Assembly: GCA_020725545.1 (NCBI GenBank)
Contig: DYEV01000008.1
Span: 62,001 to 126,000, forward strand
Length of the DNA stretch: 64,000 nt
Source of the DNA: Desulfobacca sp.
GTDB lineage: Bacteria > Desulfobacterota > Desulfobaccia > Desulfobaccales > Desulfobaccaceae
Direction: 5' to 3'
Shown piece by piece: positions 25,732 to 32,499 of the stretch. Numbering within the stretch: the first letter of the stretch is position 1; each line of letters starts with the position of its first letter. A model generated the notes under the pieces. It worked only from the letters and a program-made list of their open reading frames with translations. It was not told the DNA's origin and made no database searches. A program made the translations under genes and the position numbers.

Positions 25732-27474
25732 TTAAAAAAAAATTCGGTGGTAGGGGTCCCAGAGGAATGAAAGCCAGCCGGCCAGCAGCATATTGCCTTC
25801 CACCAGACCTTCCAGCAACAGGTTGGATTCAATATACCCCCGCCGATAGAGGGTGAGATACCCCATGGCATAGAGACCGCAGCCCAGCAAGGCATAGCCC
25901 AGAGTCGGCAGCGCCCCCCCATAGGTGGCCGCCGTTAGCAGGGCCATGAGCAGGGCGGTGAGCAGATAAAGGACCGTAAAGGTCTTCTCTTTCCCCAAGG
26001 CTACCGCGAGAGTTTCCTTGCCCACGATCCGATCACCTTCCAGGGCCTGAATTTCAAAAAGACCAGACCGGATGAAGACCAGACCGGCCACGAAGAGAAA
26101 GGCCACGGCAGTGGCCGGCGTTAAGCTGCGGTTGGAGCAGATGACCGGGATGAGCGCAGCCAGCACCCCCCAGGCCAGCGAGGTAAAGACGGCTTTGGAA
26201 GCGGGGATCTCCTTGAGACGATGGATTTTTAACAAAGCCGCAGCCCGCCGCGGAAAGATATTGATGGTATAAACGAGCCCCAAGATGTTCATCACCAGGA
26301 TAAATGCAAAGGCCCAGAAATTGAGAGCCACGCTAATGGTCAAGGCGGCCAGAGCCGAGAGGATGCCAGAGACAAAGAGGAAGATACGGTGCCGGCCATA
26401 GAAGATTGTCTGGACTGGGTCGTTGAGCTTGCTGGCCGCATCGGTGAAATTGTTGAGAATATGCATGGCATAGACATAAAAAAAGGCCACAAAGAAATAG
26501 CGCCACAAAGGCTCGACGTTTTGCAGCAACGATGACGTGTAGCTTAAGCAGCCGGCCCCCAATGCTACATAGATATTTGATTTTATAAGGAACCGCCACA
26601 GGCGCTGCCAGAGCTGCCCCAGGGAGCCATGTTTATGGGCCCAATCGTGTTTGAGCAGGGAGACCACGTTACTGATGAGCCAATGGGGGGTCGAGGCCCC
26701 GGCCGTGACGCCCACGACCTTATAGCGCCGCAATGCAGCCAGATCCAGTTCCTGCTCGGTCTCCACATGGAAGGTGGGCACGCCGGTGGCCCGGGCGATC
26801 TCCACCAAACGCTGGGTGTTGCCGCTGCTGCGGCCGCCGACAACCACGATCGCCTCAACTTCAGCGGCCAGTCGCTGCACCTCCGCCTGACGGCTGGCCG
26901 TGGCATCACAGATAGTTTTATAGACCTGAACTTCTGGAAAGCGGGCCTTGATCTCGGCAACCCGCTCATTAAAGACGTTCTCACTCTGAGTGGTTTGGGC
27001 CACCACAATGACCCGCTCCAGATGAGGTAAATGGGCCACATCTTCCGAACTGACCACTATATAGCCCCTGCCTTCGGTATACCCCATCAGACCCAGGACT
27101 TCCGGATGGTCGGCGTCCCCGACGATGATGGTAGCATAGCCCTGCCGGGCCCATTTCCGAATGATAGCCTGCACTTTGGCAACCCGCGGGCAGGTGGCAT
27201 CGATAATGTGGCATCCCAAAGTGGACAGATGTTCTTTCTCCTCGGGAGGAATGCCGTGGGCGCGAATGACCACCAGACTGCCGGGCTCCGGGGTCCCCTT
27301 TTTTAAGATGCCGATTCCCCGCTCCTCCAGCAACGCCAGGACTTGGGGATTATGGATTAAGGGTCCATAGGTGTATATTTTCTCGGGCTTTTGATTCAGG
27401 GCAGACAGGACCATTTCCATGGCCCGTTTGACGCCCATGCAGAAACCGGCAGTGCGCGCCAGAATTACTTTCAC
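25732..27474 (-). CDS. ispH: IspH-UbiA fusion: HMBPP reductase joined to UbiA-type prenyltransferase
   Basis: A 580-residue fusion. Residues 1 to about 285 are IspH, which reduces HMBPP to IPP/DMAPP in the MEP pathway: C12, C95 and C189 would bind the iron-sulfur cluster, and HNP (41-43), HG (73-74), ADHPE (121-125) and TAGASTPHW are present. Residues about 290-580 are a UbiA membrane prenyltransferase with seven or more helices. The first Asp-rich motif is altered to NNFTDAASKLND (341-352), and the second is EGDRIVGKETL around 479-489. The GTG start has AGGAG at good distance. The join falls right after IspH's usual C-terminus, with no frameshift. The UbiA acceptor is unknown. The next genes in this region encode a CruF-like protein and a nucleosidase-like protein. 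Confidence 0.88.
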   Translation of the reverse strand: MKVILARTAGFCMGVKRAMEMVLSALNQKPEKIYTYGPLIHNPQVLALLEERGIGILKKGTPEPGSLVVIRAHGIPPEEKEHLSTLGCHIIDATCPRVAKVQAIIRKWARQGYATIIVGDADHPEVLGLMGYTEGRGYIVVSSEDVAHLPHLERVIVVAQTTQSENVFNERVAEIKARFPEVQVYKTICDATASRQAEVQRLAAEVEAIVVVGGRSSGNTQRLVEIARATGVPTFHVETEQELDLAALRRYKVVGVTAGASTPHWLISNVVSLLKHDWAHKHGSLGQLWQRLWRFLIKSNIYVALGAGCLSYTSSLLQNVEPLWRYFFVAFFYVYAMHILNNFTDAASKLNDPVQTIFYGRHRIFLFVSGILSALAALTISVALNFWAFAFILVMNILGLVYTINIFPRRAAALLKIHRLKEIPASKAVFTSLAWGVLAALIPVICSNRSLTPATAVAFLFVAGLVFIRSGLFEIQALEGDRIVGKETLAVALGKEKTFTVLYLLTALLMALLTAATYGGALPTLGYALLGCGLYAMGYLTLYRRGYIESNLLLEGLVEGNMLLAGWLSFLWDPYHRIFF

Positions 27475-27539
27475 CGACTATCTCCTAATTTTTTATCGGA
27501 TTAACTTGACAACTTTTTGCTACTCCGTCAAGGTATGAG

Positions 27540-27670
27540 AAGCTGTTGCAAAACCCTGAAAGCCGATTCCAGGTCATTCTGAACGCAGCGAAGAATCTCG
27601 TCTTTCCAGCCGGATAGAGAACCTTCACTTCGTTTAGGATGACGTGCAAAGAGGTTTTACAACAACCTGT
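27540..27670. repeat. MITE-like dispersed repeat, copy 2
   Basis: Same element as at 14349-14480, same orientation, roughly 80% alike by eye. It starts AGAAGCTGTTGCAAAACCC and ends GGTTTTACAACAACCTGT, with inner CCTGAAAGCCGATTCCA and CCTTCACTTCGTTTAGGATG. It lies between the IspH-UbiA start and the CruF-like gene. Confidence 0.75.
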
Positions 27671-27736
27671 AGACAACCTTCACCGCCGACGGCCTGGCAG
27701 GCCGGAAAGGGTGTATTCTTTGCCAAAGGGCCATAT

Positions 27737-28654
27737 ATGTCTGAGGGTGCAGCGCTTCTGCAACTGCTCGTTGGGACCGTCGTCTTGCGGCCCTATGTCT
27801 TCATTTTCCTGATCTGCTATCTTGTTATCGCCAGTCAAAATTTAGGTTGGCGGCGGACCCTGGTTTATCTGGCAAGCGGCTATGTCATTGCCTGGGCCTC
27901 GGAACTGTCCTCCATTCATACGGGTTTCCCCTATGGCCTGTATTTTTATATCCCTGCTACGGTAAACCAGGAACTGTGGTTCTTGGGTGTACCTTTTATG
28001 GATTCATTGTCGTACGTTTTCCTGACCTATGCCAGTTATTGTCTGGCCAAGCTGTTGCAGGCCGCCTGGCAGGCCAATGCAGGCTCAAGGAACCAAACGT
28101 GGGCCAAGCATCCGGGGATGACGGTCTTGTTCGGTGCCATCCTCTTTATGCTCTTGGATGTGATCATTGACCCCTTGGCTTTGCGAGGCTACCGCTGGTT
28201 TCTGGGGCAGATTTATGGCTATCCCGAATACGGAGGTTATTTCGGCGTCCCTCTCAGTAACTTCGGCGGCTGGTTGCTGGTGGGCCTCCTCATGATTACG
28301 GTGCTGCAACGTCTGGATAACCGGTCGCCAGTTGTTGCGCCGCGGCTGGCGAGACAAAAGCCCTGGGCCAGCGCTCCTTATGGGGGGACCCTCCTGTATT
28401 TTAGCGTCCTTCTCTTTAATTTAGTCCTGACCTTTGCCATCGGTGAGATGCTGTTGGGGGTAATTGCCGTGGTGCTCTTCTCCCTGTTAGCCGGCTTGAC
28501 CCTGACTGCCGGTTACGTATTAGCATTAACGGCTCGATGTCCCCATGGCTGCGGACATGACAAGGACTTAGGGTTAAAGGAAAGTTTTCCCGCCCCTCCT
28601 GGCTCCAGTGACCGGGATCCGGAGTCTGCTCAAGTATTCCATGATATGCCCTAA
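27737..28654 (+). CDS. CruF/DUF422-like carotenoid-biosynthesis-type membrane protein
   Basis: A 305-residue integral membrane protein with about seven helices. The pattern of acidic and aromatic residues around the helices (YVIAWASELSSIHTGFPYGLYFY, FLGVPFMDSLSYVFLTYAS, LFMLLDVIIDPLALRGYRWFLGQIYGYPEYGGYFGVPLSNFGGW) is the DUF422/CruF signature. CruF enzymes hydrate the carotenoid end of bisanhydrobacterioruberin or gamma-carotene. The start at 27737 is taken because the frame upstream is not family-like. Its 3' end overlaps the convergent nucleosidase-like gene by 81 bases. No carotenoid synthesis genes (crtB, crtI) are in the window, so its substrate may be another polyprenyl chain. Confidence 0.75.
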   Translation: MSEGAALLQLLVGTVVLRPYVFIFLICYLVIASQNLGWRRTLVYLASGYVIAWASELSSIHTGFPYGLYFYIPATVNQELWFLGVPFMDSLSYVFLTYASYCLAKLLQAAWQANAGSRNQTWAKHPGMTVLFGAILFMLLDVIIDPLALRGYRWFLGQIYGYPEYGGYFGVPLSNFGGWLLVGLLMITVLQRLDNRSPVVAPRLARQKPWASAPYGGTLLYFSVLLFNLVLTFAIGEMLLGVIAVVLFSLLAGLTLTAGYVLALTARCPHGCGHDKDLGLKESFPAPPGSSDRDPESAQVFHDMP

Positions 28655-29395
28655 GGCTGCCGACAGGTGCCAGGCCGCCCGACGGGAGCGCCCCCAGAGA
28701 TGCAGGATATATGGCAGGCGGAAGGGATGGGCCATCAGCGCCGGGAGAAGCCGGGAAAGGGGCACTCCCTGATGGCGATGAATGATCTGGGCTAAAAAAT
28801 CCTGGATCTCTTCCCCGGCGCCGTCGGTGATGGCCCGTACCGCCACCAGGGGGAGCCGGCGGGCCTGGGCCGCCGCCGCGACGGCAGCGGTTTCCAAGTC
28901 CAAGACCGGCGCGGTCAAGTGAGCAACCAGGGGAAGCAGCGAGGCCTTCGCGGTTACTTTGGCAGTGGTGATCAGGGTCCCCGCTACAGTCGGCAACCTC
29001 CGTTTCTGCAGATCGGCCACTAACTCGGCGACCGAGGGTACTGCCGGCGGAAACTCCTGGGGCTGAAGCCGGCGGCCATCCGAGGTCAATCGCCAACAAG
29101 CCTCGGCCACCACCAGGCCGGTAGGCGGCGGCACGGCGGTGAGGGCGCCGCCAAAGCCGGTAGCAACAACGACGTCAGGGCTATACTGGTCCATGGCCTG
29201 CGCCGCCTGGAATTCAGGGTTCGTGCCGCCCATGCCCAATAAAAGACCGACCCCCTGAAAATCCGCCCCTTCCAGCAGCCAGCCTTTCCCCCAGCCCGGC
29301 GCCAACCGCCGGTGGCGGCAGGTCCGCACAAAGGGTCGGAGTTCTTCGGGGGAGGAGGCCAGAAGCAAGACCCTGAGGCGACTCAAAATGGCCAT
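28574..29395 (-). CDS. Nucleoside phosphorylase/MTA-SAH nucleosidase superfamily protein (possibly HpnG-like)
   Basis: A 273-residue protein (ATG at 29395; a TTG at 29413 is also possible, and neither has a clear Shine-Dalgarno). The superfamily marks are VLLLGMGGTNPEFQAAQAMDQYSPDVVVATGFGGAL in the N-terminal half and VLDLETAAVAAAAQARRLPLVAVRAITDGA, where the usual M-E substrate-ribose motif is L-E. The second part also recalls the hopanoid-associated phosphorylase HpnG, which removes adenine from adenosylhopane. The C-terminal 70 residues (RLPYILHLWGRSRRAAWHL) are an extra, basic amphipathic region. HpnG-like activity would suit the isoprenoid neighbours; MTA/SAH cleavage is the alternative. 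Confidence 0.6.
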   Translation of the reverse strand: MAILSRLRVLLLASSPEELRPFVRTCRHRRLAPGWGKGWLLEGADFQGVGLLLGMGGTNPEFQAAQAMDQYSPDVVVATGFGGALTAVPPPTGLVVAEACWRLTSDGRRLQPQEFPPAVPSVAELVADLQKRRLPTVAGTLITTAKVTAKASLLPLVAHLTAPVLDLETAAVAAAAQARRLPLVAVRAITDGAGEEIQDFLAQIIHRHQGVPLSRLLPALMAHPFRLPYILHLWGRSRRAAWHLSAALGHIMEYLSRLRIPVTGARRGGKTFL

Positions 29396-29477
29396 CCGGA
29401 GCGTCTGCGCCAAGCGTATTGCGGCCGGCGGCAGTTGGTCTGATGTCTGTTGGATCTTGAGCTAGCCAAAAGGAAAA

Positions 29478-29498
29478 ACCCCACATGGTGGGGTTTCC
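29478..29498 (-). terminator. Rho-independent terminator of the 29556-30290 gene
   Basis: A nine-pair stem AAACCCCAC / GTGGGGTTT with loop ATG, followed on the minus strand by a T-rich run (TTTTTCCTTTTT). It lies between the membrane-protein stop and the start of the nucleosidase-like gene. Confidence 0.75.
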
Positions 29499-29555
29499 TG
29501 GCACCGCCTAAAACTGCGGTAAGCATTGCTGCCACCTGAAAAGAATCTCGCTCTC

Positions 29556-30290
29556 TTATTCTTTCAACATCGGCAGGTTGCCGTTAGTTCCGGACGATGG
29601 CTGGATGATCTGGGGCGTCGACGAGGCCTTACCCACCTGCTTGGCCCGCCGGAAGCGGCGAGCCCCCTGGATTAATAAATCGCCGTTTTTATGCAATACC
29701 GTCTGATCATCCAGGATAATCAACCCATACTTATTGGAAATATCGGTATAGTATTGATATTGCATTTGTTTTTTGTTGAGGCGGTATTTAAAAAAAAGGA
29801 AAAAAGCCATGTATAACGCCACCAGAGCCCCCAAGATCGCCAAGGCATAGCTTAAAAAGGTGAACGTCTGCTGCCCCAGGGAGCTGACCCAGGCCATGAT
29901 GTGGTTCATGTTGTACAGTCCCAAAATCGTGACAATCAACAAGAACAGGAGGGCCAGATAGGGAAGACGGCGCATCTGGTTTACGATGGCGCCCAAACTT
30001 TCGGTCGAGGCAGCTTCGCCGGTTTCACCGGCTTCGTCCTCGCCCATGAAATAATTAAAACCAGTGATGACAATCCCCATTAAAAAGGTGAAAATGATGG
30101 GGAAGGCAAAGGCCACAAAGAGATACTGGCGCCATGGAAAGGGCGTATAGACCCGATGATATTTATCATCCGTGGCCCAGAGGGCGACCACAATGAAAAT
30201 GACAATCTCTAATATACCGATCAACTTGAGGTAGTCAAAGAAGAGTTTCTTGCGATCGCTTTTGGTGAAATAGTCAGCGATTTTGGGCAT
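29556..30290 (-). CDS. Membrane protein with four to five helices, unknown function
   Basis: The start at 30290 is chosen because GGGGGAG lies about 9 bases upstream; an in-frame ATG at 30308 has no site. The 244-residue protein has helices at about 25-45, 62-83, 112-130 and 140-165, separated by an acidic cytoplasm-like loop (GEDEAGETGEAAS), and a C-terminal soluble tail of about 75 residues (YRLNKKQMQYQYYTDISNKYGLIILDDQTVLHKNGDLLIQGARRFRRAKQVG). I cannot assign a family. The tail might be a small beta domain. It has its own terminator, so it is probably a single unit. Confidence 0.6.
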   Translation of the reverse strand: MPKIADYFTKSDRKKLFFDYLKLIGILEIVIFIVVALWATDDKYHRVYTPFPWRQYLFVAFAFPIIFTFLMGIVITGFNYFMGEDEAGETGEAASTESLGAIVNQMRRLPYLALLFLLIVTILGLYNMNHIMAWVSSLGQQTFTFLSYALAILGALVALYMAFFLFFKYRLNKKQMQYQYYTDISNKYGLIILDDQTVLHKNGDLLIQGARRFRRAKQVGKASSTPQIIQPSSGTNGNLPMLKE

Positions 30291-30369
30291 GGTGGCAAAC
30301 TCCCCCATAGGATTTATTCACAATATATTTATAACAGCTGGACCCCAGCCGGTCAACTTTTTTCGGGTC

Positions 30370-30807
30370 TTAACCCTGGGGCGCCCCGGCCTGGGCAATT
30401 TTAGCCAACACCCTCTCGGGCACGGCTATGGCCTGCCACTGGGAGCTGATGGCTACCAAGGTGGCGCCGCCTTCGGCCAACAGTTGATCGCCGCCGGCCG
30501 GAAAAAAGCGGAAATGAAAGATCAATGCCTTGCTACGCACCTCCTGCAAGCGAGTTTCAACCTCCAAGAGGTCGCCGTAGCGGCTGGGCCGGAGGAACTT
30601 CCCATGGGCCTCCACAATGGGCAAACCGAACCCGTCTTGTGTATTGCGAAAGGTTTCCTCGGGAGGCAGGCCCACGGACCGGAGATATTCTTCAATGGCC
30701 CGGTGGCAATAGCGGAAATAACTGACGAAATAGACAATGCCATACGGATCGGTGTCGCCGAAGCGGACCCGCACCTGGCAACGATGGCGGTAGGATTCCC
30801 AATTCAT
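30370..30807 (-). CDS. Acyl-CoA thioesterase, 4HBT/YbgC-like hotdog fold
   Basis: A 145-residue protein starting at the ATG at 30807, which has GAGGAAAGG upstream; the longer frame to 30915 is not family-like. Near the N-terminus VRFGDTDPYGIVYFVSYFRYCHRAIEEYL matches the 4-hydroxybenzoyl-CoA thioesterase family, with the catalytic Asp in DTDPYG. The usual length is 130-150 residues. YbgC-type enzymes hydrolyse short acyl-CoA or work with phospholipid synthesis; the substrate here is not predictable. Confidence 0.88.
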   Translation of the reverse strand: MNWESYRHRCQVRVRFGDTDPYGIVYFVSYFRYCHRAIEEYLRSVGLPPEETFRNTQDGFGLPIVEAHGKFLRPSRYGDLLEVETRLQEVRSKALIFHFRFFPAGGDQLLAEGGATLVAISSQWQAIAVPERVLAKIAQAGAPQG

Positions 30808-30970
30808 GGTTCGGCCTTTCCTCAGCGGTGCCCAGAGACTTAGCTTAATTTTTGCCAGCGCCGGCCAGGCATGCCGGCGCCAGTCTAGACAATCCTGCTC
30901 GCTAAAGGATACCACAGGGGAGCAGCAAGGGGCAACGCGGTTTTGTATTGGTGCAGCCCATAGGCCTAAT

Positions 30971-31056
30971 TGGGGTTGGGTGAGGGGTTTTTGGGGAGGA
31001 AACCTGGGGTTCAGCCCCCTGGCCCCCTCCCCTCAAAACACTTTTTCAACAACCTG
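30971..31056. repeat. Dispersed GC-rich repeat, copy A
   Basis: About 86 bases beginning TGGGGTTGGGTGAGGGG and ending CTTTTTCAACAACCTG. The reverse complement occurs at 41720-41806 with the same ends and similar inside (runs of G then C that can pair). It is non-coding and just upstream of the esterase gene. Confidence 0.7.
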
Positions 31057-31117
31057 TTCGGAACAGCCTTCCCGTGGCGGGAAATAAGGGCCCGCCAAGA
31101 AAAAAGCAGGAGGACCG

Positions 31118-32203
31118 ATGCACATTGTCAAGAAACAGCTAAAGGAGCAACTGGCCTTTTTCATCTTGATGTTGCTGGTAAGCAATCTCGCGGCGGCTCC
31201 GGCTACGGCTCGACTGGTGACGGACAGCTTCCAAAGTCCGGCGCTGGCGGGCAATCTTTTGGGTGATCCGGTAGAGCGGGCTGTGACGGTCTATCTGCCC
31301 CCCCAATACGATACAGAACCCACCCGCCGCTTTCCGGTGGTCTATCTCCTCCATGGTTTCAAGGCCAAAAATCATCATTGGACCAAACCGGCGGCACCGG
31401 GGCAGGGGTTGCACCTGGAAGAACTAGCCGACGCCTTGATCGCCCAGGGCCGCATCCAGCCCCTCATTCTTGTCATGCCCGACGGCTCCAACGCCTACAA
31501 TGGCAGTTTCTATCTCAATTCTCCGGTTACGGGCAACTGGGAGGACTTTATCAGTCGGGATTTGGTGGCCTATGTGGACCGCACCTATCGGACCATTCCC
31601 CAGGCCGGAGCCCGGGGGCTGGCTGGACATTCCATGGGGGGCTACGGGGCTTTCCTGCTGGGGCTGCGCCACCCTGAGGTCTTTGGGGCGGTCTATGCCC
31701 TGAGTCCCGCCTGCCTGGTGTTTGCAGAACATTTCCTGAAATTACAATGGGACAGCATCCTGAGTGTGGCCAATCTGACTGACCGGGGGCAATTTCCAAC
31801 CATGGATTGGCGCCAGCAGGTGATCATTGCCATCGGCGCGGCCGTGGCCCCCAATCCCAGGAAGCCGCCTTGGCTTTTTGATCTACCCCTCCGGGTCAAG
31901 AATGGCCGCCAGGAGTTAGATGAGGCTGTTTGGCAGCGCTGGCTGCAGCACGACCCTCACAGCCTGGTCGAACCTTTGCGTGGCAACTTGACCCGCTTGC
32001 ACCTGGCCTTCGACATGGGTACGGCCGACCGCCTACTGCCCCAAAGCCGCCAGATGCATGCAACGTTAGTCCGTTTAGGGATTCCCCATTTCTATGAAGA
32101 ATACGACGGCGACCACGTGAATCGTCTCCGGGAACGCTTGCAAGAAAAGGTTCTCCCCTTTTTTGCCGATTACTTCCAGGAAATGGGGGAAGAACCCCGA
32201 TAA
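31118..32203 (+). CDS. Secreted esterase, alpha/beta hydrolase (esterase D/tributyrin-esterase-like)
   Basis: A 361-residue protein with GCAGGAGG before the ATG. Residues 1-30 have a signal-peptide-like hydrophobic core (LAFFILMLLVSNLAAAPATA). The mature part has the putative esterase family layout: VTVYLPPQY, FPVVYLLHGF (oxyanion), ILVMPDGSNAYN, and the nucleophile elbow GHSMGGYGAFLLGLRHPEVFGAV; the final His is in YDGDHVNRL. It probably cleaves acyl or acetyl esters outside the inner membrane. Native substrates cannot be deduced. Confidence 0.85.
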   Translation: MHIVKKQLKEQLAFFILMLLVSNLAAAPATARLVTDSFQSPALAGNLLGDPVERAVTVYLPPQYDTEPTRRFPVVYLLHGFKAKNHHWTKPAAPGQGLHLEELADALIAQGRIQPLILVMPDGSNAYNGSFYLNSPVTGNWEDFISRDLVAYVDRTYRTIPQAGARGLAGHSMGGYGAFLLGLRHPEVFGAVYALSPACLVFAEHFLKLQWDSILSVANLTDRGQFPTMDWRQQVIIAIGAAVAPNPRKPPWLFDLPLRVKNGRQELDEAVWQRWLQHDPHSLVEPLRGNLTRLHLAFDMGTADRLLPQSRQMHATLVRLGIPHFYEEYDGDHVNRLRERLQEKVLPFFADYFQEMGEEPR

Positions 32204-32499
32204 AACCAGATATTGGAGGCCAAGATCGGCATACGCCACCGCAGGGGGGCGCGGGGAAAGGGAAATTATCCGGTATTTTTGAAAATAAGCTGCAAAGCTG
32301 CGGGATTGTCTCATCATGATTAGCTGGCATTGCGACTGGATACCTTGTTCCCACCGCGGCGCCTTGCGTTTGGCGATTCAGGGTAGATTTTTCTTGTGAA
32401 ATACTTGTGAAATATAGTATTTTTAAGCATTCTTGGGCATGGTCCAAATTCCGGGACCTGGCAGCAGGGAACGATACATTTTGCAAGGGAGGAGACTTT

